A stretch of 64,000 nucleotides of DNA from Takifugu bimaculatus (taxonomy: Eukaryota > Chordata > Actinopteri > Tetraodontiformes > Tetraodontidae), in contig CP034976.1 in NCBI GenBank assembly GCA_004026145.2, forward strand, positions 4,399,796-4,463,795, written 5' to 3'. A model generated the notes under the pieces. The model saw only the letters and a program-made list of their open reading frames with translations, ran no database searches and had not been told where the DNA came from. Numbering within the stretch: the stretch's first letter is position 1; every line of letters starts with the position of its first letter. The position numbers and the translations under genes were made by a program. Of the stretch, positions 1-11,631 are shown piece after piece.

Positions 1-1189
1 TACCCAGCGTCAACACTGCCTGGCACCTGCTGCGCATAACCATTTCCAAAGACAGAGTGAGTCTCGTTGCCATGTGACTAATTGGGCACGTCTGACAACC
101 CTGAACTGCTGCACCGAGCAAGTACAAAGAGGGGAAATGTTGCAACAGTTGCGTTGGACAGAAAGTGCCAGCAAGGTTAAGTGATTCCAAGCAGCGTCAG
201 ATCGGATGAAGCGGCCCGTGGCTTGTGCACGACCTGCTTTTTTTTTTTCTTTTCAGTTATTACATTAATCCCCTCTGACCATTGCAAAATGTGTTCCAGT
301 AGGATCACTGCTGCCATATCAACACGATAAAGTCCACCAGTTCAAGTGTGGGATATTTCATAAGGTTGGTCAACACCCAAATATTTCTGCTGCAGTTTTA
401 GAACAAGCTAGTGGATCCACACTGGCACCAAATAGGACAAATAAGCACAAGTATCAAAGCTCTGTTATTCCAGGCAATATTAAAAAAAATAAATCATTCT
501 AATAATAATAATAATTTAAAGAATATTCACTTATAAATCTGGTTTATTTCACTCAATTCCAATCCCAGTGGTTTAAAATGTAAGATGAAAAACATAAACC
601 CAGACATGCTATGAAATTTAAAAGTAAGTTGTATATGGCTAGTCAGGTATTCACATTCTCTTTAGCTTTGTTAAAGGTGTGGCTTCTTCTGGTATTTCTG
701 TAATCCTTACCTTAGGGGTATTGTAGACAGGGACACTATTACAGGCAGTATCTGGAAGGGGGGTTAACCCCAATTACCTTCAAAAATAAATGCAGACTAA
801 AATGGTTTTAGAGATCAATATGTAAATTAAACATTAGGCATAACTGAGCATTAAAGGTGCAGTAGAAGCTCGTGATGATTGTCGGCTCTTGTTGGTTCTG
901 ACACGCTGCTTCACGTGTTCGTACCTGTAACACAGGGTGCAAGAAGGAAGGAGCGACAGTATTAATCTGTTCTAGTGGATAAACTGGTCTTTGGGTTGGG
1001 TGGTTTAATAACTGGAACCGCTGACCGCTTCACCTCACCTCACGTCATCTCAAATGGTCCAATGTAAATCAACAACTCTGAGCGCCTGTGTGTCCATGTG
1101 TGTGTTCACCTGCATCCGTGTTAATTGTTCTGACAATGATGGACGTTATATCAGACATCAGAACTCTTCTGATGTGTTGGCTGCCATGG
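1..1189. other. slc9a1 intron 1, distal part in this window
   Basis: No exon or recognisable repeat was seen. The sequence is AT-rich with short homopolymers and an (AAT)n-like patch near 490-515. By position it should be intron 1 of the minus-strand slc9a1-like gene, because exon 1 ends at 2760 with a splice donor and no second exon is visible before the left edge. Confidence 0.5.
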
Positions 1190-1522
1190 CTGTATGACAG
1201 ACGTGCCACCTCTTCGGGTCAAGATTCAGCAGTCCACTTACACCTAAAGGAGAGTGGGCACTCCTTCGAGGACAGCCAAGTAAGGATACTGGCCAGAGAA
1301 GACCGCTGGTTTGAAAGGGGGGTTAAGGAAGCTATCCATGTTAAATTGGAAAAAACATCCTTAAACAGAGGTGGTGGCCTGAGGCACTTCCTGTCACCCA
1401 CATACAATGCAGTCCTCCACTCCTTCCAACAGCAAAACAAACATTCACACCATTCCAGGAGACCCAGTGACCACCACCATGTGATCCAGCAGACAAAGGG
1501 GAGACACCTCAACAGAAACTAG
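1190..1522 (+). mobile_element. Penelope-like retroelement, C-terminal endonuclease-region fragment
   Basis: The open frame carries residues typical of the 3' end of fish Penelope-like elements: SSGQDSAVHLHLKE, then HSFEDSQV, REDRWFERGVKEAI, LNRGGGLRHFLSPTYNAVL and a stop at 1522. In the intact family this follows a reverse transcriptase and forms the late part of a GIY-YIG endonuclease domain; the Glu in the KEAI segment and the Asn in SLNR fit that fold. No reverse transcriptase or GIY-YIG start is present upstream, so this is a 5'-truncated copy. It lies in slc9a1 intron 1 and is antisense to that gene. The frame is open back to 1088, but similarity begins only near 1190. Family assignment is from recall. 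Confidence 0.7.
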
Positions 1523-1631
1523 GTGAACGACCCGACCAACGACCCTGCTAACGACTCTCAGGTGACCACCCAGATCATTAGCATGCTAATGGTCCACATA
1601 TTTTCAAGCTCTCTCCCCAGCGATTTCAGAA

Positions 1632-1665
1632 CTGAAGAAGCCTTCTGGATAGAAGGCGAAACGTC
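1632..1665 (+). ncRNA. Hammerhead-ribozyme-like motif in Penelope-like 3' region
   Basis: CUGAAGA (1632-1638) fits the hammerhead core CUGANGA. It is followed by a perfect 7-bp hairpin, GCCTTCT (1640-1646) with AGAAGGC (1651-1657) around a GGAT loop, and then directly by GAAA (1658-1661) and CGTC. Penelope-like elements are known to carry hammerhead motifs downstream of their ORF, and this lies about 110 bases after the ORF stop. One extra A (1639) sits between core and stem, and I could not define stems I and III, so activity is doubtful. Confidence 0.4.
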
Positions 1666-1715
1666 TTCAAGAGAAGAAACCCAGTCCAGTTGACAGAGAA
1701 AACTACCTTGGATTG

Positions 1716-2759
1716 TAGAACAGTCCTAATAACATTTAAGAAGAGCTGCTTCTGTAAAACACTGGGGTGAAGCCAAAAAACAGCTATTAAAATAGAATTC
1801 TCAGAAACAGCAGGACCATGTTGGGGCATGATTTCAAGAAAATTGCATCCCCTTGTTTATGGGGGGTATTTAGACCTATTCCAGGCCTAAACTAGTAAGA
1901 TATGACATCTATGAACGTTTATCAGGTGACAGAACAAAGGTGCCCATTTTCAGACAGCCAGTGAGGGTCTAAGGTTCACGTTTGGCCCCGACCGTATGTG
2001 TCAGCCCGCGGACCCACCCGGCCTAATATCTTATCTGTCTCTCTCCTGCAACAATCATCGCTGGCTGCACCACCACTCTCCTAAACCTTCATCTTCGACA
2101 TACCTCCAGAGATAGCAGGGGACAATGTTGGAGTAAAATAACCCCAGAAAGTGCTCATAAAAAAGGGAGAGGCACTATATAGGAATCAAAGGGAGGAGTG
2201 CAGAGACACGGATTATAAGAAAGCTCAACACAGAAGCAGATACCAGTTTGGCAATTTATCATAGAGGGGGTTGAAATAGCTTAACAAGGGCTGTTTATCT
2301 TGAGACATTTTTTAGGTCTGTGGTTGAATGCAGTTTAACAGGTGCTTGTCATGTGGGAAAGCTGTCAGTTTCTCTGCCTAATGCCCAGAATGCTGCATCG
2401 AGCTTAGTCATCATGATGTGGGTGAATCAAATGAAGCATCCTGGCCAAACCTGTTAGTTCATCATACCAAAGGTGGCAATTGGACCAGAGATCTTCATGT
2501 GTCAGCAAAGACATAAGTTGGACTATTCTGTCAATCATTATGAGCCAAATTAGACAGAGGTGCAGTAGAGTGAAGGTGAACCTGATATACATTTCTATCT
2601 GTTCTCCAAGGGATGAATGACTTTAAAACCGGTTTTTAATAGGTTTTGCAGTGTGCTGTTTGCCTGGCACTGACTGCACCTGAAGGCACATCCAGCTGGC
2701 CTCCCCAGGAGCGACCGTACAGGCTTTAGCTGAGTCCATAACATCACTCCAGTACTCAC
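1716..2759 (-). other. slc9a1 intron 1, proximal part
   Basis: The intron begins at 2759 (reading minus) with the strong donor GTGAGT (2754-2759). No further exon, RNA gene or clear repeat was recognised between the donor and the Penelope-like fragment. Confidence 0.55.
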
Positions 2760-3048
2760 CTAATTTCATTAATGACGCCAGCAGCACCCATAATGCGATT
2801 TCAAAGGGGGTCCGGACGTTCTCGTAGTCCAGGCTGAGGACCGGAAAGAGCTTTTTCGTCTCGTTCTGTCGTTTTTCTGACACATGGTTGTCCAAATCTG
2901 CCTTTTTGGTGACATCCGGAGAGCTGGCGGCTCCGAGCGGGAGCACGGATCCCTCCAGGAGCAGCCAAACCATCAAAAGCAGCAGCCCCCTCTCCGGCAA
3001 ACTCTTCCCGAGTCCGGTCGGGTGGCGCAAACCCGTCCGACCAGGCAT
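2760..3048 (-). CDS. slc9a1: Na+/H+ exchanger, SLC9A1 type: first coding exon
   Basis: This exon encodes the N-terminus of a plasma-membrane sodium/proton exchanger, which extrudes protons for pH and volume control. The ATG at 3048 is chosen because it has G at -3. The frame also opens five codons earlier at a GTG (3063), but an in-frame TAG lies at 3070-3072. Residues 22-42 are a leucine-rich hydrophobic segment. A glycosylation sequon NET is at residue 62. The NHE1-type motif FPVLSLDY then VRTPFEIALWVLLASLMKLG covers residues 68-97. Human NHE1 has the same motif with few changes, as does trout beta-NHE. The exon ends after the first base of a Gly codon at a GTGAGT donor. Exon 2, with the next membrane segments, is off the left edge. 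Which teleost duplicate (slc9a1a or slc9a1b) this is cannot be told from exon 1. Confidence 0.85.
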
Positions 3049-3850
3049 GTCGATGAACCACACGGCGACCTAACTTTGCAGACTTTAGTTTGTAAAAGTC
3101 CGAGCAAGTTCGAGGAAGTGGTCCTGAAGTTAAGTGACCAGTTCGTCGGACATGGAGTATTTGGGTCGAGTCCGTCAGAAAGAGCCAGAAGTTGGTTTAG
3201 CTAGCGCAGGTGAGCGGACGCACCGTCACAGGCCGTCAATGAGAAAGCAGGAAATGTCAAGATGTTGTAAAGTGTTTCCTCAACGGGATAATTGGGGGTG
3301 GGGGGGGAACAAAGCTGTCCTTTCTGTCTGTTCCAGTAATATTTCCGCAGGTCGGCTCCTCACTGTCAGCGGCTGCTGGTGTCCTCTCCGGCAAAAGATG
3401 TCATTGTTGATGCTGGAGGCGAGCGAGACACAGGCATCCCCTTCGCTCCCGGCTCCGGATCCATGAAAAACTCGTCTGCGCTTCGGCTTTCCTCAGCTAT
3501 TGACCTTGACGCGAACCCGCGTCAAATATCGGTATTTACGAAGCGTGTTGTAACTTTTTTTTTTTTGACGTTGATGTCCTTAAAGACGGTTCTTGCAGTG
3601 CGCCCAGGAGGACAAGACCTTGGTCGGACGCGCTCGGCTCAGAGGAAGGGGGAAGAGGAAGACTTTGGGAGACTGTCCCCGTCCTGGCTTCTGGCGCTTT
3701 GAGGGGTTCCCAACACAAGTGGCGGGTGCTTGTCGGTGCTCCCGGTGTTTAGCTTCGCGCAACCTTCAAAACACACACCCTTTTGCGGAGGTTTCGAGGA
3801 TGGGAGGCGGTGGTGGGATGGAAGGGGAGGGCGATGGTGCGCTCTAGCGC
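3049..3850 (-). promoter_or_regulatory. slc9a1 5' UTR and CpG-rich promoter region
   Basis: The stretch upstream of the slc9a1 ATG is GC- and CpG-rich compared with the AT-rich flanks, as expected for the start of a widely expressed vertebrate gene. Several frames are open here only because of base composition. The transcription start cannot be placed. A poly-T run near 3557 and a G run near 3300 interrupt it. Just beyond, near 3895, is a CRE-like TAACGTCA and an AT-rich TATATAAAAG on the plus strand; their use is unknown. Confidence 0.5.
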
Positions 3851-4373
3851 CACTTACAGGAGAGGAGGTTTAAAGAGCCTCTGGTGAATTGGTAACGTCA
3901 TAATTATGTTTGGATATATTTAGCTATATAAAAGGAAGGGAATGGCATTTAAATAATAGTAGAATGTAAGAAATATATGTTGATTTATATCTTCTGCTCA
4001 TTCCTACCTAATTGCAGATACTGTGTGATTTATTTTTTTTATTTAGTAGATGAGAGAAAAGTGCATTTATGCACAGATATTTCAAACAGCACCCCACTAT
4101 TTGCTACGTGGCTGTTCCTCTGAAAGGTTGATCTTAAATTGGCACTAGCACAGAGCATACCACAGACTTATATGGGCCATTATATATCCTGTAGGTAGCC
4201 TAGATCACTTCAATATAAGCATAAAAATTATTGTAAATGTGGGGGGGGGGGGAAATGGGCCTCAAGTCAGTCCTCAATGAGTTGAATGCTTATTAAGTAT
4301 GATCATAATGTCCAGTGACAAATACGAATGATGGATTAGTAGCATAAGTCAAATTCAGATGTAACCAGATTTA
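3851..4373. other. Intergenic, nothing recognised
   Basis: AT-rich DNA with a G11 run near 4242-4252. No exon or repeat family was recognised. It ends at the TA (4372-4373) that flanks the next transposon. Confidence 0.5.
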
Positions 4374-4929
4374 CAGTTTTTCTCAATCACTTTGGTACAT
4401 TTTTCCAATCATTCTTGCAATTTGCAGAAGATCAAGTGCATTTCTCAAAACAGTTTGAACAAATAGCAAAACACCGTGGATCACCTGCAAAAGCCAGTCT
4501 CTTGCTCAAAATCCTTAGTCCATCCCTCAAAAGCAAGTTTTTGTGTCAATATACTTGTCAGTGCCATCAGAATGTTTAATCATTGTGTCATTGTGTACGG
4601 ATAAGACAGTCAAATTCATTAGTCATGTTGGCAATTGAATAGTGCACTTTGAAGGGACATGTTGATGTAAAATGTGGTTTAGGTGTGATGACAAGTGTTG
4701 TACATTTGACCTCATATAATGTATATGTGTAAGATTGATTGGAAAAGACAAGATTCACATTTACAGAATGACTTCTTTATTGGCAAACATTGACATTGCA
4801 GTGCGTAAAGAAAAAAAAAGACAGCACTGCACATAACAAAGGTGAAATACAATACGTAAGTAAACATAGGTCAAAAATATAAACATAGGTCATACAGTAG
4901 GTAAACAAAAAAATATGAACAACTCCCCA

Positions 4930-5127
4930 AATTCTAATCTCAATCCTGATCTTCAGCTTCTTCCCGTTCCTGTCTGTTAGGCCACAAATTCTCATCCACA
5001 TCACACCTGATGTCCTCCCGTGCAAGGCAGCGTGGATAGTATCTTCATGCATGCCTAATCCATGCTCTGCAGGAATCTGCAGTAATGTCTTGGCATGCTG
5101 CATCCATTGCAGCCAGAAGTCAACCAA
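4930..5127 (-). pseudogene. Degraded transposase C-terminal remnant
   Basis: The minus-strand frame beginning DFWLQWMQHAKTLL and containing VMWMRICGLTDRNGKK resembles the family's C-terminal tail, which has a Trp-x-x-His-Ala-(Arg/Lys) motif and then an Asp-Glu-x-Leu-Trp-Pro segment. The match is interrupted and the frame is not continuous with the N-terminal fragment. The frame runs on to 4777 past the similarity. Read as the 3' relic left by the internal deletion of the surrounding element. Confidence 0.45.
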
Positions 5128-5255
5128 AACAAATTTGAGGAAGACACAATGGCATTGTATAGAGCATCAGTGGAATAGGCTACTGTAATTTTGTATGGGG
5201 CATTACTGTATTGACATGTAAATACAGTAAACTCCATGTAATTCAGCACATACTG

Positions 5256-5510
5256 TTAGATTACACACCTGTTCTCTCTGCGGAAAGTTTGAATAATTGA
5301 GGACACAGTTGTTCTGCCAACATTTGGCTGCACCCTTCTCCCCGCTTCAGCCATAGTCAGCCCATGATTCAAAACATGGTCTACAAGTGTTGCTCTGATT
5401 TCATCAGGAACACGCATGTGTCCGCCTCTTCTGCCTCTTCCTCTTCCTACTCCTCCACCATGCAGCCTCACCCCTCTTCCTCTCCTTCTTCTTGGCTGTT
5501 GTCCTTCCAT
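5256..5510 (-). pseudogene. Transposase N-terminal fragment (helix-turn-helix region)
   Basis: A real ATG at 5510 opens an 84-codon frame. Residues 1-30 are Arg/Gly-rich (RRRRGRG, GRGRGRRGG). They are followed by MRVPDEIRATLVDHVLNHG and MAEAGRRVQPNVGRTTVSSI, ending QTFRRENR before a stop. This matches the DNA-binding helix-turn-helix start of a fish Tc1/IS630-type transposase that normally runs on for a few hundred more residues. Here the frame ends right after this domain, at the edge of the internal deletion. If transcribed, the product would bind the terminal repeats but could not catalyse transposition. This is inference. Confidence 0.65.
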
Positions 5511-6058
5511 TGTCAGACATTGTAACTTTCTATTGTGCTCTGGTTACCTATATACTCCCCAGTAGATTGTTCATGAGATGCTCCCTTGAGCTCATTCAGA
5601 AAACTGTCGATCATTGGTTGATCAACTCTTTTCATTAGAGAAAGTCTAGATTCACCTGGGAGGAATTTACCAATTTAGATCATATTTACAGACAAATGTC
5701 TTATGGAAATGTATATATGCTTGACATGTTATGATGGCTTGGTAAATCATTTTGCATGTGAAGACTTATATGATGAACTATAGCCTAAATGTTTTGTGGA
5801 AAGAGACTATTTGATAGATTCCTATAACAAAGCATTTTGATTAGCATGACAAAAGCAATTGATAATGTACGAAAAAACTGAGAATTGTACACAATCATTT
5901 GCATGGATGGACAAAAGCATTTGCAATTTGTTCAATGCAATGAGAAACTGCCTTTTTCATCTGCACAAATGGCATGATGATGTGACAATTGAACAAGAAC
6001 TTTTGAGAATTTCAATTCTGATGTGAGAAATGTACCAAACCAATTGAGAAAAACTGTA

Positions 6059-6936
6059 AAATGGGTCTTTTTGTGGCTGCAATTCTTCTACAGTATATAC
6101 TGTTCTTTATACTGTACAGCTCCAAACATCCTCAGTAGCACCCTATAAATCTCAATACTTCACATGAAAGGACGCCACAGTAACCTACTCACTGTTTTTG
6201 TTGTGCAGCTAGTTCCCTTGCACGTCATGCAAAGGCATCATTCACAATTAGTAACATGCAATTGTTTCTATGACAAAAGCAATGACGTGAGGGTGACTAG
6301 TGATGTTTTTGACCCCAAACGACATAAAGGCTACGCTGCATTAGCTGTAATTTTGAGCTGATACAGCAGCCTATTTTTACTTTAGGACAAGAGAGTGTCT
6401 CAGGAACGCTGGAAACATGAATTATTCTGAAGAACCAATGCTAAACTTAGAAACTTGGATCTTGTCCAGCCTTATTTTAGGCACAGCAGTAATATATTAT
6501 GGTCAGGCATGATAACAGCGTGCCTCACACTCAAACACTGGCAGACTTGCACCGTAATCAGTTATTTGTGTGTAGCTCTGCTTTTATCTTAACTTGAGCT
6601 GTTTTCATAGCTGTAACCATCACATTCAGATAATGATAATACGCTATAATGTGCTCAGTGTCCATTCTAGCAATGGGCTGTAAACTTGAATAACAGATTT
6701 TATTCCATATTCACACATAACCTAGATGCTAAACATCAGCAAATCTATTGTTTTATGTGATGGTATGTAAGTAATTCAAATGTAGCACACAAAAACTACT
6801 CGTGCCTGTAATTATTGCTCAAGGTCAATCCCAGTCAGTTTTATCGATGATGCAGATTCAGATATATTCCAAAGTTGACATCCTCTGTCACAATTTTTCT
6901 TTCAGTTTCACATGTTGAGGGGATTATATGATCACC
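6059..6936. other. Intergenic, nothing recognised
   Basis: AT-rich spacer between the Tc1-like element and the LINE fragment. No open frame or repeat family was recognised. Confidence 0.5.
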
Positions 6937-7914
6937 TAATTAAGATTAAGATTAAGATGTACTTTCATCCCCGTAGGGAAATTGAATTGTAGTAACAACC
7001 TATACAAAGTATAGAAACAGAATAAATAAATACAGATACGATTAGAACGTTATAAGCATATATACAGCATATATTGTAAGCATATATATATATAATATAT
7101 ATACATAATATAATATATACATATTATAAGCATATATACATAAATATAGAATGAAATAGAAATAAAATCACAACATAAACATTACACAAGTTATTGTTAT
7201 TGGCTGGGTTAGGATGAGTTATATAGTCTGATGGCGGACGGCAGGAATGACTTCCTGTAGCGTTCCTTAGAGCAGCGAGGCTGCAGGAGTCTGCTGCTGA
7301 AGCTGCTTCTCAGTTTGTCCACTGTGTTATGGAGGGGGTGGGAGGGATTGTCCATGATTGTCCACAGTTTCAACACCATCCTGTCCTTCACCACCTCGTC
7401 CAAGTTTGCAAGTTTAAATCCAACAACAGACCCTGCCTTTTTAATGAGTTTGTTGAGTCTGTTGGCATCCTTTGCTTTAATGCCTGCTCCCCAGCACACT
7501 ACAGCAAAGAAGATGGTGCTAGCCATGACAGACTGGTAGAACATGTGGAGCATCCTGCTGCAAACACTGAAGGACCTGAGTCTCCTGAGGAAATAGAGTC
7601 TGCTCATGGCCTTCTTGTAAACAGCATCGGTGTTTGTGGACCACTCCAGTTTATTGTCCAGCTGAACACCCAGGAACCTGTAAAGTGAGACTATTTCCAC
7701 ATCTTTCCCACTAATGCAGACTGGGGAGGGTGGGGACTTGCTTTTTCTGAAATCCACCACCATCTCCTTCGTCTTGGTCACGTTGAGCTGCAGGTGGTTC
7801 TCCCTGCTCCACCTAACAAAACTCTCCACAAGGTCCCTGTATTCATCCTCTTGTCCATTCTCCACACACCCGACTATGACTGTGTCATCCGAGTACTTCT
7901 GGAGATGACATGTC
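6937..7914 (-). mobile_element. 5'-truncated LINE (L2/CR1/Rex1-like group), 3' end
   Basis: Read on the minus strand, this has the last third of a reverse transcriptase (7209-7914), a short AT-rich 3' UTR and a terminal segment AATTTCCCTACGGGGAT. It ends in a short tandem tail of TTAATC units (about 6937-6955). That layout, with the 5' part missing and a short tandem repeat instead of poly(A), is typical of fish L2/CR1-group LINEs. An AT repeat lies at 7080-7130. No target-site duplication was clear. Confidence 0.7.
7209..7914 (-). pseudogene. LINE reverse transcriptase, C-terminal fragment
   Basis: The frame starts inside the reverse transcriptase with CHLQKYSDDTVIVGC. YSDD (about 7885-7896) is the catalytic aspartate box. 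It continues through the thumb-like region with LQLNVTKTKEMVVDFRK, YRFLGVQLDNKLEWSTNTD, RLYFLRRLRSF and ICWG-type VVCWGAGIK, and ends SFLPSAIRLYNSS at a natural stop. There are no internal stops, so the insertion is fairly young or the region conserved. The fingers, the palm start and any endonuclease are absent, so it cannot retrotranspose by itself. Assignment to the L2/CR1/Rex1 group is from recalled fish sequences; the exact clade is uncertain. Confidence 0.75.
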
Positions 7915-10900
7915 TAATCCATAATGCACTGATAAAAGGACATTTTATTGCAGTTGGAGCAAAAAAATGAAAATATAGAGAGGAGCCATGATTTATGATC
8001 TTGAGATAGATGATCATAAACTGGTGCATATGTGAAGCAATGAAGGGACAGGAGTCCATTTTCCACTTGTAAGAGAGCAATAGATGATTTGACATCATAA
8101 AACTATTCATTTTCCTCTGACCCCGTTCTTTTACGCGGACTTTGGGCCTTCTATTTTCTGTAGTTATCAGTATAAAAGTAGTGTAGTCATTCTCCCACAA
8201 ACAAAGTGACTTTTGCAAGGCTCCATTCAAGCTCACAGTAAGAATAAAATATTAAATTGAATATTTTCTCTGTTATTTGATGTTGAAAAACATTGTTGTT
8301 GGAGTACCTTTATTGATGGCTTGTTACGCATGCTTTGATTTTAAAAAAAGCACCTTCTACTCATAATTACAATGATTTGAGAAAACATGGCAAGAAACGC
8401 AAAACAGCCTTGCAGCATATTCTTTTTCAAGTTGGCTGCCAAGAATTGCTGAAAAACAAAAACAATGTGTCAGTTTAAATCAGTGACAGTGAAAGCCGAT
8501 TAATTCCGGGGGGTTTTCTCTTAAACTCTGCACCAGTGCGGCGCTCAGGCCAGGTCTGCCCCTCAGCAAGGCTTTTCATTTGAGGCCGTCACCGCTGCAG
8601 CGTCAACCTGAAGATTTGCAGCGAGGACCCAGCAGAACTCAAGGATACGTGTGAGGAAAAATAATGGTGTCATGTTTCCAGCTGGCGAGATGGTGGCCAG
8701 CTCTGACAGCATGTCTGTCAGCAGGCAGCAAAATATTTTGATGGGTTTAATCGCGCACTACTGTGTTAGGCTGGTTATTTAAGGACCACTAGGAAATCAA
8801 AGCGTGTGAGTAATGTTAACCCTGAATGTTTTTCTCTCTAGAGATTCTCTTTCTGTGAATTTCAGTCTTTAGCTAAATCTCCTCATGCAAATATCAGTGC
8901 TCTAATATCAGTGTCAAATCACATCAGGCTTAATTAATGTACATTTTCTGCAGACCATCCAAGTCATCATGGAATCATTCCCAGCATCTTAGATTAAGGC
9001 AAAGGCATATTTTACTTATTATGGCCATGTGGTCATAGGAGGTCAGACGGAGGTCATCCACATAATGCTTCTGGTGTCACTTAGGAGGCTAATGAGAATA
9101 GAAAAGACCACTGTGACGTGCATGTTTTCAGTAATTCTGTGGCTGACATCAGGCATTGTCAGCTGCTAAATTATCCCAATGTATGAACGTGACAGCGGGT
9201 CTTTTCTTTACGTAAAATATGTGCAGAGCCATGTGGCACAAAAATGTTCATTTATAAATACCACAACTTGCAGAGGGTGAAATCATTAAATAATAATTAT
9301 CTCTCTTTTAATTAATGGATGGTAAGACTATGTTCAGTTTAAAAATACAATGATATGGTGATTGTGGTAAAAACAAAAGATGTTTACTCATCTTCTGTGC
9401 ATGTGGCTACACGCTGTGTTACAGTACATGCATTGTACCACATTGCCTGGATTTCCAATTAAATTAAAACGTCTGTTATGGGATATGTTGTACTATCTGG
9501 ACTAGAAAACAAGTTTAAGAGCTTGAATAGGATCTGACTTTGCAACATATCAGGGAAACTTTTAACACTAGTGCTGAGTTGTTTTTATTTATTAGGAATC
9601 TAAGAGTGCAAATATATATATATATATTTTTTTTTTAAAAACATCTCCATGTTGTTAAAATTATTTATTCTCGACAACCTCTCCCCTTATTTATTCATCT
9701 CATAGTGAGCTTTCTTCTTTCCTTTGCTTTTCTCTCACTCCCTCTTCTCTGGTTTGTCATCTTGAAAATGCACTGCAGCGTTTTAGACAAGTTGACGTAG
9801 TAACAACCTCCTGTCTAAAGGTGGCGCTAGTATTTCATATATACATATGAAACGCCAAAGAAAGCAGGTCTGTTCATTAATTAATGAAACGTCACACCAA
9901 GGAAATAAACGGACACAATTATTGTCAGGATAATCACCTTTAAGTATATTACAATGCACAATGAGTGTGAATGTGTTTCAAGAAAATAGTTTTTTTTTGT
10001 TAAACTAGATGATAGGGCATGAGTTGAACTATAAAACAATCGTTGATATAATAATATGGAAGTTTTTATGTTGCTTGAGTGTGAACCTACATGAATCAGT
10101 TTATAGCCCATTTATGCAAAACAAATTCAGATTCATGTGGCCTCCGGCTGCACATCAGCTCCCCCACCGCCAACACACACATGCACACACAGTTTCAATA
10201 AAAGTCATAAGGTGTACGAGAAGCAGACTTTGTTCTGGGCCATCGGCTTGTGGTTTCCAAGGTGTTCCCGGCAGACCTGTAGGCTGTGGGGCAGATCATA
10301 ACTCTTACCTCATTACTGTGAAAGGTGCAGTCACTCAGCGATTCTGCCCTGGTCACATCTGGCGCCCCCAACAATGAGTGGGGGGAAGGTGCATTTCAAC
10401 TTCAAAGGTAGCAGTAAAAAATTAGATATTTGCGGTGATTCCATGATGCACACATGCCAAACAGGCCTCAATGAGCACTTGAAATGAAAATCACGTGAGA
10501 ACTTTGGCCATTACCTTCAAATTCACGACCAAGTAGGCCAGAAGACAGAGTTCAGTTCTCAACCTCCAGAGGGTCCCATTATTTCTCAAGATATGTTTAC
10601 TGGTGAATATCTGTGAGTTATGACTACATCCCCAAGGACGGGGATGAGAGTAAGACAGTGAATGATTTTGTTCAGGTTGCAGAAGTCAAGGCCACCGGTA
10701 ATATGAGCTGTATTTCATACCAGACCGCTGCGGTCTCTCTCCGATACTCACGCGCACAACATATACAGCTCCCTGCATATTAACAAGTGCTCAGAATGCT
10801 CTTGCACACAAAGTTTACCACAAATCCTCCTCAAAGCTTAATACTGTACATACAGTTGGCAAGAGGATGTAACAGGCACACATCCTGTCACAGTGGCACT

Positions 10901-11630
10901 GAAATTTATCATTCTAGTTTTTGATGTATGTTCACCACTGTGGGACTTTTGGATTGTGGATAGGATTAATCACCAGTGGAATCATTTCATTCAGTATCAA
11001 ATACATTCAGATTCAGTGCACACATGCTGGTGCAATAAGTAACACTTTTGCAATTCTTTTGCTTGAATGGTTGTGAGACTGAATCCTGCAGTATTTAGCT
11101 GTGGTTTGCATGTTCTCCCTGCTGCTGCATGTTTTGTTTTTTAGTTTACACCGACAGCTCAAATGCATAAATGACTGGTTAGAGTCTAATTTAAGGATGA
11201 ATGTGTAGTGTGTCCTCCTGTGGCCCTTGGCTTCAGCACTCTCCTGGGGCTTTAATTAGGAATAAGTTAATAACTATGGATGGATGGATTAAATCAGTTT
11301 CTGTAATGTTTAATGAATAGCAAATTGAAAAGCACCAATATGGGAGGAAAAAAAGATGTTCGACCTGTATTACTATCTCGTAGAACTCTTGCTGGTGCTC
11401 TAAAAGACTATTCGCACTCTTGTGAGTGCATCTATAATTTATCACTTCCACTTCTTCTGGCTTGCCAAACTTGTTTTCTTATTGGGCAGGGAAGCTATAT
11501 TTTCCAGAGCCAGGAGATCTTTTTTCTCTCCCTCTGCAAGTCAAAATTAGATCCTACAGGCCACACTTATCTGCTAGGGGTTATGTTCAACAGGGCCTGA
11601 ATGCAGACAGGAAATAGCCAACTTGATCTG
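7915..11630. other. Intergenic, little recognised
   Basis: No exon or clear repeat was recognised. A small perfect inverted repeat TTTCATAT-ATAC-ATATGAAA lies at about 9833-9852. A TA/T-rich tract lies at 9612-9640. Short open frames here lack codon patterns or motifs that would support a gene. Confidence 0.45.
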
Positions 11631-11631
11631 A

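Larger units (their letters stand above)
4374..6056 (-). mobile_element. Tc1/mariner-type DNA transposon, internally deleted
   Basis: The left end reads CAGTTTTTCTCAAT, and the right end is its exact inverse (ATTGAGAAAAACTG). Similarity continues inward through TTGGTACATTT, giving imperfect terminal inverted repeats of about 30 bases. The element is flanked by TA on both sides (4372-4373 and 6057-6058), the target duplication expected of Tc1/mariner transposons. It spans about 1.68 kb. On the minus strand it keeps the start of a transposase (5256-5510) and a degraded stretch resembling its C-terminus (about 4930-5127). The catalytic DDE part between them is missing, so this copy cannot make an active transposase and could only move in trans. 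Fish genomes hold many relatives of this transposase. Confidence 0.75.

Noticed and set aside
3046..3063. Five-codon N-terminal extension of slc9a1 starting at GTG (3063)
   Set aside because: The first codon is GTG and an in-frame TAG lies at 3070-3072; the ATG at 3048 has a good context and is the simpler start.
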